64,000 nt of DNA from Megascapheus bottae (GCA_024803745.1 JANJXV010000013.1:32406001-32470000); one strand, 5' to 3'; positions 22,119 to 35,449 are shown, counted from the stretch's first letter. Numbers and translations are program-made. Notes: a model not told the origin generated them from the letters alone.

Positions 22119-24411
22119 CTATTTTTTTTTAATTTGCAGTCAGAATGGGGAAACTTGGAGTATTTAGGAAATGTAGCTAGTAATTAAAAATCAATGTTTA
22201 TAGATAACTATGACACTTCATCTTTTATAATGTATAACTTCTCCCATGAATTATTCCATTTGATTTAGTCATTAAACCCTCATCATACAGAACAATTTTT
22301 CTTGTTGGTATTTTTCAGTATTTATTTGTCTAAACAATTGCTAATAGTTTATGATATTGAAGGATGATGTCAATAGCCTAGACACCAATCTGAGATTCTT
22401 GAGTACTTCATTTAATCAAATGCTCAAGACAATAAAAAAATGAAACATGTTGAGTGTGGCAGATACTTAGCAAAAATGCTGCAGTTTGTTTCTGAAACAA
22501 AATAGAGACACATAAATCTGACATTGCTTCCCATAACATCCTTGGTTAACATAATGCAGAGTCATTCTAGTCTTTGTCTCCATAATCTAGGCCTCTATCT
22601 TGTGTCATTTACAACCAATATTGATACACAGAAGAGTACATTCTGAAGATTCTATGCAATTTATAGATATTTAATGATTAATCAATTCCTTCAATTGATT
22701 GAGGGAAGCAGAAGGCAAGAAACCAACATATAGAAAGAATTTCTAAGGTATTATTCATGTGATCATTGGGAATTAAATTCAAGAGCTAACCAGAAAATTA
22801 TTCAAGTAAATGCCCATATTTCAGTAAGTTGGATAATAGTACAGATCGTTTTAGAGATTTTACTGAATGATGTTATTGGTTTATTAGGACTCAATTTTAA
22901 ATCATTTTCTTGATTAGTTTGATAACTTTGTGAAGAGATAGTTAATGAATATTTATAATATGTGAAATCATCTATTGGTAAATATAAATCCAAATACAAA
23001 ATACAGAAATGAATTAAGCAGCACATCTTCCAAGGGTTCCTTCAAATAGCACATCTAACTTCAAAGGTAAGTAGGTTCAGAGAAAAGGGAGTTTCTACTC
23101 CCAGTGTAGAATTTTCTCAAAACTATTATCTGGTATATAAAACTTTAAGCCATTCTTATGATTCTCATAGTTGCTCCCATATTTGCCAAATTTTTCTCTA
23201 AATGAGGAAACATAAACCTAGGAACCACCAAAGACTGAAATCTTTGGCGCTCCTGTAACAATTTCCTACCTTCTAATGAGTCACCCAGAAATATGGCTCA
23301 CTTAGTGCTGTATTTCTGCATTCTAACATTAGAACAGAATCATACCTGCAGTGTATATGTGAGGGAGCCTGAGTTCTCTAAAGGTATCTCACCCTTGGAA
23401 ACACCTGTGCTAAATAAATCTGTGCAAATCTGCTATTATGACTCAGAAAATTTGTATCTGTGTGTCATTTTCCTCCACCAGATATTCTTTATTGTGAGTC
23501 AGATGGAGGCCTAGCACTGAATGATGGTATATGAAATTTATGAAGCAGGGTTACTCTTACTTTTCAAGAAACTTCTGATCCAAAAGCAATACACAACAGA
23601 CCACCTTGTGGGTTATCTATTTGTTAGTGACACATGGACACTACATTGTAAAACATAAAATATTTTCTATTAAATTCATGATAGAGAAAAATGTAATTTT
23701 GTTTGAAACAATAACCTGATTTATTAAATTAAGCAATAACTCATACATGCTTAGAGATCACAATTTCTTCTTCCTTTTACCTTTGAAACTTGTATTTGTC
23801 TATTCCAAGCTTCACAGCTCATTTTTGCTATGGCCTGCCTCTCTTCTTATCCACTGAACTTTATGTATGGAGACATTTATTTCCTGCACAATACCTCATC
23901 ATTGTAGTTTCGATAGGCACGTCAGGGGCATAGCTAATATCTGAAATTGTTCAGAAATGTCTACTGCTTCTGAAGCATCCTCTGTCCAAAATGAAATGAT
24001 TTCTTTCATGCTCTCCATCTCGGCTTTTTTCCACTTCCTTAGTCTAATTCCTTAAGAAGAAACACTAATGTTCATCTTACCTTTCTCTCCCTTTTGTTAT
24101 GCCACTCTATAAAGATTATATCCTGTGTGATCTTCCTCAAAGATGTCTCTTCTTTCACATAGATATGTATTTCCTGGACCTTCACAAACCCTCGTCTCTT
24201 CCCTCTTGAATGCACTCCACACACACCCTCAGAAGAGCTGCCCACATCTCTATTTTTGCTCATCATTCATCATTGGCCAAGCACATAACAGATCACAACT
24301 CTGACTCATTTCATCTTTTCCCCTCTTCAACAGTTACATTATTGTCTGTTATAAAAAGTTTTACCTGAACATTCTAGAAAAAAAAAGGGAAAACCTGTCA
24401 TGTTAATTATT
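22119..24411. other. Intergenic DNA without recognised features
   Basis: AT-rich complex sequence; no gene, array or repeat recognised. Confidence 0.4.
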
Positions 24412-24598
24412 TTTGCCAGTTCTGGGGCTTGAACTCAGGAACTGAGGCACTGTCTTTGGGTGTTCCTCAAGGCTAGTGCTCTACCACTTGAGCCACAGCA
24501 CCACTTCTGGCTTTTGTATTTATGTGTTACTGAGGAATCGAACCCGGGCCTTAATGAATGCTTAGCAACATTCTACCACTAGGCCAATCTTCCAGCCC
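24412..24598 (-). mobile_element. ID-like/Geo-type dimeric SINE, minus strand
   Basis: GCCAGTTCTGGGGCTTGAAC through AGGCCAATCTTCCAGCC. It abuts the tail of a minus-strand L1 to its right, so one probably inserted beside or into the tail of the other. Confidence 0.85.
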
Positions 24599-24606
24599 TG
24601 TCAAAT

Positions 24607-24892
24607 TAAAATTTTTATTGTAATGTATAGAGGGGTTACAGTCACATTCGCCAGATAGTAGGTGCATTTCTTCTCACACATTGATACCCCTTCTCATGTT
24701 TTTGTCCCCATTTCCCTCCTTACACCCCCTCCAATCATCTTGTTTTCCCCCATTCCCTTTCCTATTTTAAATAAACAAATAAGCATATATACAATATGCC
24801 AGATAACAAAGTCAGATACAGTTATAATATGAGATTAACCAAACAGCAACAAAAGAGAAGAGAAATAACATAGTACATTAAGAACAACAAGA
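24607..24892 (-). mobile_element. Truncated older L1 3' end, minus strand
   Basis: ATTTTTATTGTAATGTATAG, GAGGGGTTACAGTCACATTC, then the CCATTTCCCTCC and AACAAAAGAGAAGAGAAAT stretches match other L1 3' untranslated regions here (35.5, 59.6 kb). Confidence 0.85.
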
Positions 24893-24899
24893 TAAAGCT

Positions 24900-25370
24900 C
24901 TTAAAAGTTAAAAATGTTATATGTGCCCTTTGCAATGTTGGGTTTCCCATAATTTTTTTAAAATCTTGATTTATATTTGTCTAGAAGGTTTTATACTTTC
25001 TATAAAGCTGTTCTGCATTTCTTCTTTGTGGTATTCCCTGATTATTTTTGTAGATGCTATAACTTAAAACTTTAAAACTATTTTCAAAACTTATTTTTAA
25101 TTGTTTCATATAGAAATGTCAATGTGTTGATCTAAAAATATTCTTATTCAACTCTCACTGATTCTAGGAAATTTTCTTTTATTTTCTTAGAATTTCTGAG
25201 TACATAAACTAAAAGTCTTCAAATTATGACAATTTTATATATCATTCTTTCTTAATGTCTAATTACATTTGAACAGAGCTTCCAGGAAAATGTTAAATAA
25301 TAATGGAAATAGCCCACATCATTATTTTGCCCCTGATGTCACTAGATGACTCAAATTTTTAACATATTAT
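24900..25370 (-). mobile_element. Possible ancient L1 ORF2 fragment, minus strand
   Basis: Landmarks such as CTTCCAGGAAAATGTTAAAT and AATAATGGAAATAGCCCACA resemble the reverse complement of the mammalian L1 RT region. It is highly decayed and I give it modest weight. Confidence 0.45.
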
Positions 25371-25815
25371 TTAACATATACTATTGACATTATGTTCATA
25401 ATTAAGTATCCTTTTCTTTACCAAGAACAGACTTTTGAATTTCATTCAGTGTCATCATCTGAGGAAACTTTGGTTTTCTTTTAATCATTTTTACATTATA
25501 ATCTTTTATACATTTTCAAAGATAATATGCTTATCTACAACAGTTTGTGAGTGTTATGAGATGTCAGCTAATATCAATAATCCAAAGTCTGATAGCTCAC
25601 TGGTCATTTACAACTAATTGTTATAAACCTAATATTACCCCATCCTACATCATAGTGGTTTCTTTTTATTGCCAGAAGATATTTAATACGCATTAAAAGT
25701 GAATGATTCTCATGACCTTTCACTCTAATTTCCTCACTGAAACTAAAATCTTTTATTAAAAAAATACTTAGCAGGTGGTATTCTCTGTAAGAAATACACT
25801 TTTAAAAAGGATACT
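25371..25815. other. Intergenic DNA without recognised features
   Basis: AT-rich, no element recognised; may continue the ancient L1. Confidence 0.35.
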
Positions 25816-26030
25816 ATTTCTACTCCCCTATCCTTTATTTTTCTCTTTCCTTTCTCCTTGCCCTTTCTCTTTCTCTTTTCCCTTCCCTTTCTCTGTTCCA
25901 TTCTTCCCTGTATCCTTTCCTTGATATGGTCTAAGTATGTTGCCCAGGCTAGCATTAAATCCAAGACCTTTCTATCTCTGAATCCTGAGTGCTAGGATGA
26001 CAAATGTGACCTGCCATATCTGACACAGAA
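25816..26030 (-). mobile_element. Polypyrimidine tract plus old B1-like SINE, minus strand
   Basis: A CCCTTTCTC-type tract (25,816-25,922) leads into TATGTTGCCCAGGCTAGCAT and CTGAGTGCTAGGATGACAAA. These are reverse-complement landmarks of a 7SL-derived monomer. Confidence 0.6.
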
Positions 26031-26457
26031 GGTGATTTCTTGTGCATTCATTATGAAATATGTATATGAAATATATATATATAGATATATAAATGCTATG
26101 CATTTGCACTGCTTAAAGCCTCCAGCATACAAAATGCCCCTTTGATGGTTTCAAACCTATTTGTACAAGTCCTTCTTAGCTAAGGTTTGTGAATTTAGGA
26201 ATGTCTCTTCATTCTCTTCCAGGAATTCAGCATTACCTTTGCTTATTGCATATACCTATCAAGTCAGTTGGATGTCAAGGTATATCGCCAGTCTGTTGGT
26301 TAGGCAGGGGTGCTTAGATTCTGAAGCTAACAGTCAGAATCTTGATCATCTTGACAATTTCTTATCAATTTTAATTAATAAAAATTTGAATCAATGGTAA
26401 CCTTTTCAATCTAATTTATGAAGCTGTTTATCATGTTTCTTACCACTCCTAACCCCC
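26031..26457. other. Intergenic DNA without recognised features
   Basis: Contains a short TA run (26,073-26,092). Otherwise nothing recognised. Confidence 0.4.
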
Positions 26458-26800
26458 CCTTTTTTTCTGATAGTTCTAAAGTTTAAACTCGTAGACTTGC
26501 ACTTGCCTAGCAAGTGCTCTGTCACCTTAGTCGTGCTCCCTTTATTTGTTCTCAACCCCTCCCCCTAACCCCTTTTATTCTTTGGTGTCAGGCCTGGGAC
26601 TTGATCTACTCAGGGACTGGGTGCCATATATGAGATTTAGTGCTCAAGATTACTATTCTGTCACTTTGAAACACAGCTCCACTGGGATTTCATGGTTAAT
26701 TGAAAATAAGTGTCATAGATTTCCCTGCCTGGGCTGCTATGGAACATGATCCTCAGATCTCAGTTTCCTGAGGAGCTTAGTGACAGGGTTTACGCCCAAC
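26458..26800 (-). mobile_element. ID-like fragment followed by composite SINE, minus strand
   Basis: 26,458-26,540 looks like an ID element in reverse (CACTTGCCTAGCAAGTGCTC). 26,575-26,800 has the composite SINE landmarks (GTCAGGCCTGGGACTTGATC, TTAATTGAAAATAAGTGTCA, CAGATCTCAGTTTCCTGAGG). Both are diverged. Confidence 0.65.
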
Positions 26801-27590
26801 TTCTTTAGCTTTTCATTTTTTTAAAAAAAAATTTTATTTAGTTTTATTCAGATGTAGTCTTGCATTTTTATCCAGGGCCAGACTCAGATTATGATCCATG
26901 TATCTAAGCTTCCCTCATAGCTGAGCTATAAATCTGCACTCACATGCCTGATTTAGCATAGCATCTCATCAACCTCTGTCTGTGCTACCTCAAGTTGCAA
27001 TCCTTCCTATACCTGCTTTCTGGGAAGCTTGGATAACAGGTACTTTGTAGTTTATTTTTTCATGTCATATTTCTTTGCCTTACCAACCTGGAGCACTTTC
27101 ATCTCTAGTTTTCTTTTAAAATAAACTACAGTTTTCATGATCCCTTTGTTTTCTAATCACTTGATTTCTTCTTTCTATTCTACATCCTCTAAAATATTGG
27201 ATATTGGCAATTTCAGGTTTCTGAACCTAATTTGATTTGAAAATCTTGGCTTCATCTTGAATTATCACTTGATTATAACATTTTAAGTTGCAAATACAAT
27301 TCTCTGAATTTGTAAGGGCAAAGCTCTCCTATAATTCAAATAATATTGAGGACTTAAATATGATCTGCACTTCTTCCCCATTTTATAAACTTTTACAGGT
27401 TGATTTTTAGAAATTATGAGGTGTCTTTAAGTACCTGTGAGGTAGTGTCTTCATTCTCTGGATACATTTATTCTATAAAAATGATGCCAACATTTTCCTT
27501 TGATTTCCTCTGTTTTGATTCACGCATATTTTTTGTGGAATGACTATCAATGGAATATTGGATTACCTGCATAACCCTTTCTGAATTATT
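26801..27590. other. Intergenic DNA without clear features
   Basis: 26,820-27,045 has a T-rich start and weak B1-like resemblance (AGCTGAGCTATAAATCTGCA), too weak to name. The rest is AT-rich. Confidence 0.35.
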
Positions 27591-27784
27591 ATTTTTTTTC
27601 CAGTCCTGGGCTTGAGCTCAGGGCCTGAGCACTGTCCTTGGACTTTCTCAAGGCTAGAGCTCTACCACTTGAGCCTCAGCACCACTTCCGGCTTTTTTCT
27701 ATGTATGTGGTACTGAGGAATCGAACCTGGGTCTTCATGCATGCTAGGCAAGCACTTCAACCACTAGGCCAAACTCCCGGCCAT
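27591..27784 (-). mobile_element. ID-like/Geo-type dimeric SINE, minus strand
   Basis: Near-consensus copy with perfect 15-bp TSDs CCTTTCTGAATTATT at 27,576-27,590 and 27,785-27,799. The clear TSD and low divergence suggest a relatively young insertion. Confidence 0.93.
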
Positions 27785-28271
27785 CCTTTCTGAATTATTT
27801 TTTCCCTCCTTACAGTTCCTATAAATTTTGTTGTGGCTATTTTCCTTGCTCTGTGATCAGAATATTTTTAAATCATAAATTTAATTACCGGTCCTTGGAA
27901 ATGATAAGGATTTCTTTAGTATGATGATTTACATTTGCTTTGGGTATGATCAACAGAATAATGCGTTAGTTCTATTTTTAATTCTTTTGATCAGTTTCCA
28001 TACTGATTTACATAGTATCTAATTTACATTCTCACTAACAGTGTTTTGTGAGTTCCTTCCTCCTTTGTCTTTGTCAGCATGTGTTGTTGATTTTCATGAT
28101 GTTAGCCATTCGTACTGCAGATTTTAAAATTTTCTTTTAATTTCTGAACACAGAGTGTCTTTCTACCTGTATGGGGCTTCTTTCACATTTTTCAAAATAT
28201 TTTCAAATTTCAAGTTATCCTTTTCAGTTAGTTTTTTGGTTAAGCCTCCTCTCCCTTTCTCTTTCTTCTTT

Positions 28272-28475
28272 TTGGTGATTGTAGCATTCGAAAATCAGAG
28301 ACTCACATGCTAGGCAGGCACTCTCTTACTTTAAGTCAAAATCTCAGCCTGTTTCACTTTATTTTAAAGCTCTTATCTTGTGCTTTTGCACATGCAACCC
28401 TGAACCACAGGGTTCCAATTTTTTTTCTCTCACATAGCTGAGATGACAGGTATACACCATCACACCCAGCTTTTT
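28272..28475 (-). mobile_element. B1/ID-type (B4-like) SINE, minus strand, diverged
   Basis: Landmarks are CACATGCTAGGCAGGCACTC (ID-like), GTTCCAATTTTTTTTCTCTC and AGCTGAGATGACAGGTATAC (B1-like), all in reverse orientation. It sits in the ancient L1. Confidence 0.55.
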
Positions 28476-29486
28476 GGGTTGTTGTCATTGAAATGGAGTA
28501 TGTTCATTGATATTTTACATAAATACAGCTGATTTTTGCATGTCCATTTTTGTATCCATTTTTATACTTCCTGTATTTTAGCTGTAACTTTTATTTTGTG
28601 AAGTCTTTAGCATTGTTAAAATTTATCATGTCATCCATGAAGAGAGATTATTTTCTTTCTTAATTTTCAGTTTGGGTTACTTTTATTGCCTTTACTTACA
28701 TAGAAGTGTATAACTTCCAGTACTCTCTACTTAATAGAAATATTAAATGGATATCTTTATCTTGCTTCTGGTGTTACTAGAAATTATTTTAGCTTTTCAT
28801 TGCTAGTGTGATGTTACCTTGAGATTTTTTCCCACGGGCCATTTTTTATTATATTGTGGTAATTCTTTCTATTCCTGGTCAGTTGAGTGGATTTTTTTAA
28901 ATCACAGAAATCACTGAGCTTTGTGAAATGATTGAGCTTTTTGAGATGACTGGGCAGTACTAATCCTTTGTTCTTTAAATGCAATCACTAATTTTCATAT
29001 GCATATAAATCCCACTTTCTAATGGTGATTCTTTTAATGTGCAGTTGTAGTCAGTTTCCTAGAATTTTATTGAGGACATTTGCATCAATAGTTATCACAG
29101 GTATTAATCTGTAGCTTGCTTGAAGTGGTTTATTCTTAGTCTGGTAGGTAATAGGATCAGGCTCACATCTCCAAATAAGTTTAGAAACATTTCATCCTCT
29201 TCAACTTTTTGGAAGATTTTGAAAATGATAGTTGCTAATTATTCTCTTAATAGTTTGGGAGAATTGATCAGAGAAAATCACCTGATCCTGAGCTTTTATA
29301 TGACAAGAAATGATAGTAACATAGTAACACATTCAATCTTCCCACTACTTGGAATTCTGTTCAGATTTGTGAATTGCTTCACAATTCAGTCTTGATAGAT
29401 TCCATTCATTTTTTCTAGGATATCCAGTTTTATAGTAGTATCATATTATTCTCTGCAGTTCTATCATTTTGGTTGTAATGACTTCT

Positions 29487-29694
29487 GTTTGTTTGGGGTT
29501 TTTTTTGCCAGTCCTGGGTTGAGCTCAGGGCCTGAGCACTGTCCTTGGACTTTCTCAAGGCTAGAGCTCTACCACTTGAGCCTCAGCCCTGCTTCCGGCT
29601 TTTATTTTTCTATGTATTTGGTACTGAGGAATTGAACCTGGGTCTTCGTGCATGCTAGGCAAGCACTCTACCACTTGGCCAAACTCCCAGCCCC
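29487..29694 (-). mobile_element. ID-like/Geo-type dimeric SINE, minus strand
   Basis: Perfect 13-bp TSDs TGTAATGACTTCT at 29,474-29,486 and 29,695-29,707. The body runs from TTTTTTTTGCCAGTCCTGGG to GGCCAAACTCCCAGCCCC. Confidence 0.93.
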
Positions 29695-29764
29695 TGTAAT
29701 GACTTCTTATTGTATCTGATTTTAATTATTTTACTTTCCTCCTTAAACCATACACTTCCAATCT

Positions 29765-30087
29765 TTTTTTCATATATTTTTATTGTAATTAATAGAAGGG
29801 TTACATTATATTTGCCAGATAGAAGGTGCATTAATTCACATACATTGATACCCTTTCTCATGTCTTGGTCCCCATTTCCCTCCCCCCACCCCTCATCTTG
29901 TTTTCCCCGTTCCCTATCCAATTTCAAATAACCAAATACAAATATATCCAATATATCAGATAACAAAGTGAGATACTGTAACAATATAAGATAACCAAGG
30001 GACAGCATAAGAGATGAGAGATAACTTAGTACATTAAGGACAACAATCACTCATTATATGGCTTTTGTTTCTATATCCTAGAGGTCT
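29765..30087 (-). mobile_element. Truncated L1 3' end (323 bp), minus strand
   Basis: Same subfamily as the 10.8 kb and 49 kb copies. TSDs are ACTTCCAATCT (29,754-29,764) and ACTTCCAGTCT (30,088-30,098), one mismatch. Open frames here are antisense and sense shadows of L1 3' sequence. Confidence 0.92.
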
Positions 30088-30879
30088 ACTTCCAGTCTTA
30101 TAGTTAGTGATTTTTCTCTATTTTTTTCTCTTCCCTATTTCATTTTTGTCTGTTCTAGTCCTATTGTTTCTTCTATCCTGATATTTTAGTTTAGTTAACT
30201 TTTTTATTCAGTTTAGTTTACTTTTTCTCTCCTTCCTTGAAGTAGAAAGTTATATTACTTATACAAGATATTCCTTCATTTGTACTTTACTCATTTAAAT
30301 ATGGACATTTCCCTCTTAGAATTTTTTCTTCATTATGAGTTTTGGCAAGTCTCATTTATCTCATGATATTTTATCATTTCTCTCTTAAGTTTTGGTTTGA
30401 TTTATTTCTTTTTTTGAATATAGTTATTTATTGACCACTGTTCACCATTATTTATAAAAAAGTAAAAAATATACAGTTGGGTAACATTCTGATTACAAAG
30501 ATGTTTTTCTGGCTTTTGTGGAACTAGTAACCCAATATTGAAAAAAATTGAGCCTAAATGTTAGGAATGAGTTAGGGTAAAGAAAAAGACTGCAGGTCAA
30601 CAATTATAAAATTTTGCCAACTCATATAGGTCAGCAGGTCCTAAACAGTCAAAATCTCTAACCAGTTGATTTTATATTTCCATGAACAGAGTCTTAGATA
30701 GCTCACGAGCTATGAGCTTTTAACATACAGATTCTAATATTCTGTAAAGGAATACTTATTACAGAAACTTTTCATGAAAGGAAATCAAAATTTATTTTTG
30801 TTGTCTCATCTGGGTGAGGGAAGCTGTTAACAGTGATACTTTTCCTTTCAAGACATTTTGCGAATACATTACATTTGCT

Positions 30880-31085
30880 ATCTATGGCAGAAGCAGGAAG
30901 ACCTAAAGTTGAGGCTAGCCTGGCTACCTAGTAAGTTCAAGGCCAGCTTGAGCTGCCTAGTGACCCTGTCTTAAACAACAACAAAATAAAACAAGGGCCA
31001 GGGATGTAACACAGTGATACATCATTTGCCTACATATGCAAGACTCTGGGTCTGATGCCCAACACCTCTAAACAAACAAAATCTC
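30880..31085 (+). mobile_element. B4-type SINE (B1-like plus ID-like) within the CBX3 3' UTR
   Basis: The plus strand reads GAAGCAGGAAGACCTAAAGT, GGCTAGCCTGGCTACCTAGT (B1-like) and GGGCCAGGGATGTAACACAG, GGTCTGATGCCCAACACC (ID-like). A (CA)n tract follows at 31,121-31,144. Confidence 0.75.
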
Positions 31086-31469
31086 CAAAACAAAAAAACT
31101 ACCTATGTAAGTATTTTGTTTACACACACACGCACACACACACAAATTCAGGATGGTCCTTCAACTTAGCAGTTAAAGACAAGTTGTTCTGATGAAGTAA
31201 TGGCCAAAAAAAGTTGCCTTCTAAAAAAAAAAACAAACCAATTTGTTCCTGAGGAAATATACCATGGTATTAAATATTCTTTTCTAATAAAGGAAGCAAG
31301 TACAGAAAGCCTTAATTACATTTGTTCAAAGTAACCAGTGCTATTGAGGGAAAACAAACAAACAAACTCAACAACTCCCAATACTACTTACAAAACCAAT
31401 ATATCAAACTTGATTTTCATTAAAATGTAGTTGTTTCACACCATTAATTCAAAAACCAACACTGAGATT

Positions 31470-31703
<234 letters not shown>

Positions 31704-32076
31704 TCATTCAGGATCTAGACCTCTAGCAAAGCCCCTTGGTTTGTCAGCTGTATCTCTTCTTTTCTTTGATTTGCTGTCATCAGATTCACTGTCTGATAAA
31801 GATTTTATTCTTATATCATCCTTTTCTTTACCAGCTTTTTGAGAATTAAGAAATGCTTCAATTGATTGTGGACAATCTAAATTTTCTTCAGGTTCCCAAT
31901 TATTACCAGCTTCTGTAAGTCCCTTCCACTTCAGGAAATGGGCTACTTTCCAATTCACTACAGGTCGGTCCCATACCTTTTCCACAGCAAATTCTTCAGG
32001 CTCTGATTCTTCAACTTTTTAACTCTTTCGGTTCTGTCTCTTTCCAATTTTTTGCAATGTAGTTTTGTTAGAGGTC

Positions 32077-32277
32077 TTTTTTTTTTTTTTTTTTTTGGCA
32101 GTCCTGGGCTTGAGCTCAGAGTCTGAGCACTGTCCTTGGACTTTCTCAAACATAGAGCTCTACCACTTGAGCCTCAGCACCACTTCTGGCTTTTTTCTAT
32201 GCATGTGGTACCAAGGAATTGAAGGTCTTCATGCATGCTAGGCAAGCACTCTACCACTATGCCAAACTCCCGGCCCC
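32077..32277 (-). mobile_element. ID-like/Geo-type dimeric SINE inserted in CBX3 codon 3
   Basis: TSDs TAGAGGTC (32,069-32,076) and TAGAGGCC (32,278-32,285) correspond to the Ala-Ser codons just after the CBX3 start. It therefore inserted after the retrocopy. A long T run marks the tail, and the far end is CCAAACTCCCGGCCCC. Confidence 0.93.
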
Positions 32278-32560
32278 TAGAGGCCATTTTCAATGGTAGA
32301 CTTATTGAGCTATTATTCACCACCTCAGATGCTCCTGGCTGCGATAGTGCAGCAGCAGCGTCTCGGTTTGATTTATTTCTTATTTGTGAGTATATTGTCT
32401 GATTTCCAAATATTTGAATTTTCCTATATTCTTTTCTTAATTTCTAGTTTTAGTTTATTTGGTTCAAAAATATATCGAAGTGATTGATTTTCAAAATTTC
32501 TAACTTATTTTGTGACTTAACCTACTGCTGCTTCATAATTTCCTTTCTTGACAATTTGAC

Positions 32561-33302
32561 CTCACTGTGGACTTGTCTTGAATTAATTCTCTATGGAGTC
32601 CATTCTTCTTCAGTCAGGTTATCCAGTTCATATGAGAAAGTTATGCCATCCTCTCTTTTTTGAAACATACATTAATTGTTCAAAATAATGGGTTTTATTA
32701 TGACATTTTCAAACTTGTACTTTGGCAATATTATTTAAATAAACCTTCTTTTCTTTTGTCTCTCTTATGATTATAATGCCTGCATTTTTCACTTGATTTT
32801 CCCCTTAAGTGTACTTTTATATTTCTCCAGTTTTCAAACTTTTTAAAATTAGTTTGGTCTTCTGACTGGATATTTCCTTATGACATTTTATGAATTCAGC
32901 TAATTGTCTCCTTTACTGAAGTCTCTTACTGAAACTCAAGTGAGCTTTTTAATGCAGTTATCGTATTTTCAAGTTTGAAATTTTCACGTAGTTTTTAGTT
33001 TTTAGATTATTCATTGGCTTTTGTTAGTTACAAGGGGCATTTCATTGTTACATCTCCATACATTTACACTATATTCCAATTAATCTCACAACCTACCACT
33101 TGATTCTATTTTTATAATTTCCATGTCCCTGTTGGCATAATCATTTTATTCATGGGTTATCCTGAACAATTAACTCTCTTACTGGTAGTTGTTTTGAATT
33201 CTTAGTCATATAATTAATATACTTTAAGATTATTATCATTGGATATATTTTGTGTCTTTAGATAGAGCATCTTTCCCTATTTACTTGTCTTCTAATTCCT
33301 AC
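32561..33302. other. Intergenic DNA, possible old L1 3' sequence
   Basis: 33,010-33,180 (GTTAGTTACAAGGGGCATTT, TCACAACCTACCACTTGATT) has the look of an ancient minus-strand L1 3' untranslated region. I cannot confirm it. Confidence 0.35.
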
Positions 33303-33514
33303 AGTTTTTTTTTTTTAATGGGTCATGGAGCTTGAACTCAGCCTGGGCTTTCTACCTGAGCTCTTCAGAACAAGGCTAGTGCTCTACCCTGAGCCAAGCC
33401 CCACTCCCGGTTTTCTCAGGTTCTTTTGTGCCCAGGCTGGCTTTGAACCTTGATCCTCAGATCTCAGCCTCCTGAGTAGCGAGGATTACAGGTGTGAGCC
33501 ACTGAGACGGGCAT
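33303..33514 (-). mobile_element. B1-like/ID-like composite SINE, minus strand
   Basis: A T run, TCATGGAGCTTGAACTCAGC, then CAGATCTCAGCCTCCTGAGT and GGATTACAGGTGTGAGCCAC. A probable TSD TCCTACAG(T/A)TTT-like pair flanks it (left around 33,298, right around 33,518). Confidence 0.85.
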
Positions 33515-35449
33515 CACTCCTACAATTTCGATATAAGATAAAGATACATGAAAAATTTAGTTCACTCTTCCAGATTTTGAACTGGCTTCAAGACTTTCAT
33601 TAAGTTCCCAGACTGAAATTGTAGTGACTTTTATAATTTTATGTAAATACCTCTTATATGAATTCCCAGCTACAATTATTTGCTATTTTTCTGTTTTGTT
33701 TTAGGAGCTTCTAATCTTTTTCTTCCTCTGGTCTTTTTGTATATTAGTGTAGTTTCTTTAGAGATTCTGAGAGTTGCCTAATTCTACTTGTTCTCAGCAA
33801 TCACCAGGATTATAAATTGTGCCAGGCACCACTAGTGTTCTAAGTTAAACAAGGCAGAAACCAGTTCCTTGAATCATTGTCTTAAAAGCCTCACACAGGA
33901 TGTGAGTTCCACTCTTCTCATTCTTAATCCAGGAAAAATTGGCTTTTGTCTGATAAGCAGCCATAACCTCAGCAAGCCACTTATTTTCCTTTTCTTTATA
34001 ATCATTGGACATGATAGCATGTAAAGTCCTATCAGCATCATGAGACAGGTGAAACAGAGAGCATTCCTTCAGAAAACCTCACAAAATATTGTAATGTTGG
34101 ATTCATGCTTCCATATTCCTCTTTCCAGGAAGAAGATGGGAGTGTGAAACTCATCCAACCCAACCCTTTTATTCTTGATAGTCCCCTATATGGTTATCTT
34201 TCCTGTCAACAGTTATATTCAGGAGAGACCCAAATCAATTCCTTAGGAATTCTCCTCTCTCCACAAAGATCTGAACATTTGTATCTGATTCTGTTTTTTC
34301 ATTCTCTCCTCAGGTAGAAGCCATATCAGGAGTTTTTCTCTCTCTTGTGCTATGTTGAAACCAGGAGGAAGGTCTATACCAAGTGAGTGCCATGAATTTT
34401 CCTATCAATTTCATATCACTGGTGTCAATAACCTGGGGTGAGAAACCTTCATTGATGCACAGAATTCATCCATGTCTGGATGTTGACTTGGTTTCTCCAT
34501 TGAGGAAATGAAAGTCTCTGAGATTTCCTTACTTCATCTTAACTATTAGCCTGTACCATATGTTGGATATGATTTGATTTATCATTGAAATTATCTTTGG
34601 CTTTACTTTAAAAATATGATTTTTGAATATGCACAAACATACACATATATGTAAAATATAAAGTTTTTCCCCCCAGAGATTGGGTTGTTAATTTCTCTTG
34701 ATACTTGAAAGAATTCTGATACTTTTCCATCAACATCATGCTTGCGTAGAATATCTTTATTTCTGTTATTGATCTGAAATGGCCTTAATGATATACAGAA
34801 GAGATGAAAGGTTCAGAATAATTTATTACTGGTTATTCTAATAGGAATCTACTCATCAGTTGACTAATAGGCTGACACAAGTCTTAGTAGGTGAAAGAAA
34901 ATCCTGTTGAAAAATACTTTAAAAAAAGATTAAAAAATGAGATAGAGCTTGTTAATTAGCTAGACTTATGAAGGGCTGAAATGATTGTATGCCTTATAAT
35001 AATATATTTTAGATATAAAGACAACCAAGATGTTATCTACAATGTCTCTTCTTTGAAACTCTCTGCCTTTGCTTATTAAAACTTTACAATGATACTGTCT
35101 AATTAAAGAAAAAAAGTGATGCTGAGTCACATTTGAAGCTTGACTATGGCAGAGCACATACAGATTCTTTCCTAAATTATAAATTCATAACATTTCCATT
35201 TCCCTGTCATTGTAGTCTTCTTTTGCCTATCTCAGTGATACAAGGCAATGTGATTCATTACCCTAATTTGTCTTCAGCAAATCTTAATTTCATAGTTGCT
35301 AAGTGGATAGAACATCAACTTCTAACACATACACATCTAGTGAATAAGCACGTGTAATATACTATGTTTACTGTAATGTATTAATCCACACAATAAATAT
35401 GACAAATTAAGATACAATGCTTAAATAAAAGTAGGAAAGACCAAGAAAA
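33515..35449. other. Intergenic DNA with an unidentified open stretch
   Basis: 33,848-34,084 on the minus strand reads open for about 66 codons and ends in a stop. Its composition looks protein-like (it contains ANFSWIKNEKSGTHILCEAF) but I cannot name the family. Partial protein-like patches in shifting frames continue up to about 34,560. This may be a decayed processed pseudogene or a retroelement piece. The rest is AT-rich. Confidence 0.35.
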
